From assembly GCA_033439265.1 (NCBI GenBank), contig JAVTVX010000017.1:5001-69000 (forward strand): a stretch of DNA of 64,000 nucleotides. The letters run 5' to 3'. The notes under the pieces were generated by a model. The model was not told the origin of the DNA and did no database searches. It saw only the letters and a program-made list of their open reading frames with translations. Positions 63,833 to 64,000 of the stretch are shown here, piece after piece; position 1 is the first letter of the stretch, and each line of letters starts with the position of its first letter. Both the position numbers and the translations under genes were made by a program. The DNA comes from Dillenia suffruticosa. Taxonomy: Eukaryota; Streptophyta; Magnoliopsida; Dilleniales; Dilleniaceae.

Positions 63833-64000
63833 GTGATTAACCCTGCTGGTGGAGCTGGGGCATTCTTACAAAATCTACACACTATCTTATTGTCTTAAAA
63901 GCTTCAGCTCTTGTGGTGATTCAAAAGGGGAAAAGCTTCAGCTATTGTGACTTTTAATTAACAAGATAACCATTGATGGAAGATTTTTTTTTTTTAAGCA
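63833..64000 (+). other. Possible last 3' UTR exon, truncated by the window
   Basis: The sequence follows a strong acceptor (TTTCTCTCTAACAG). It starts with a short open frame of 21 codons (GTGATTAACCCTGCTGGTGG...TCTTAA) and then has AAAAGCTTCAGCT.TTGTG twice (63898 and 63932). It may belong to the ATXR7 transcript or to an unrelated gene continuing to the right. Confidence 0.35.

Noticed and set aside
1-64000. CRISPR arrays, bacterial operons, tRNA or rRNA genes
   Set aside because: No regular spacer-repeat arrays or conserved RNA gene sequences were found; the DNA is plant nuclear.

Overview
This is nuclear DNA of a flowering plant. It has spliced genes with GT-AG introns, long TE-filled introns, AT-rich intergenic DNA with microsatellites, and plant-type LINE, RTE, Ty1/copia and Ty3/gypsy remains. 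Protein similarity fits angiosperms broadly. The multi-kb introns suggest a woody or early-diverging eudicot, but the species cannot be named from the sequence. Protein names come from remembered family sequences, and exon limits come from reading splice sites and phase. No transcript data were available. Layout: 1-1193 is a decayed L1-type LINE entering from the left edge. 2461-11092 (-) is a complete seven-exon gene for a plastid atypical ABC1/UbiB kinase of the ABC1K3 type. It has one 4.5-kb intron and one GC-AG intron. 12513-17935 holds a full-length but dead Ty3/gypsy element with both LTRs, a 5-bp target duplication, PBS and PPT. 20871-29698 (+) is a complete five-exon gene for a Golgi UDP-rhamnose/UDP-galactose transporter of the URGT type; its 4.9-kb intron 2 carries copia remains and several local tandem duplications. 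33303-38478 (-) is a complete 13-exon CESA6-clade cellulose synthase, convergent with URGT. About 7 kb of AT-rich intergenic DNA follows (38.5-45.8 kb) with nested AT microsatellites and a small retrocopy-like insert. 46443-61060 (+) is a SET-domain H3K4 methyltransferase of the ATXR7/SDG25 type, with two GYF-like regions, a leader with uORFs and an intron, and introns hosting a LINE, an 841-bp TIR element with target duplication, and a 1.5-kb TIR element with internal ORFs. Its downstream region to the window end seems to be a spliced 3' UTR whose long intron holds a sense RTE LINE tail and an inverted RTE tail. How the genes relate: URGT and CESA both serve cell-wall synthesis (pectin sugar-donor import into the Golgi; cellulose at the plasma membrane). 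ABC1K3 acts in plastoglobule/prenyl-lipid homeostasis and ATXR7 in chromatin, so this is an ordinary genic plant segment, not a cluster. I found no CRISPR array, tRNA, rRNA or obvious novel system. The most interesting items are unexplained exon-like islands, a possible NMD-type 3' UTR on ATXR7, non-canonical splice donors, and small TIR elements inside introns.
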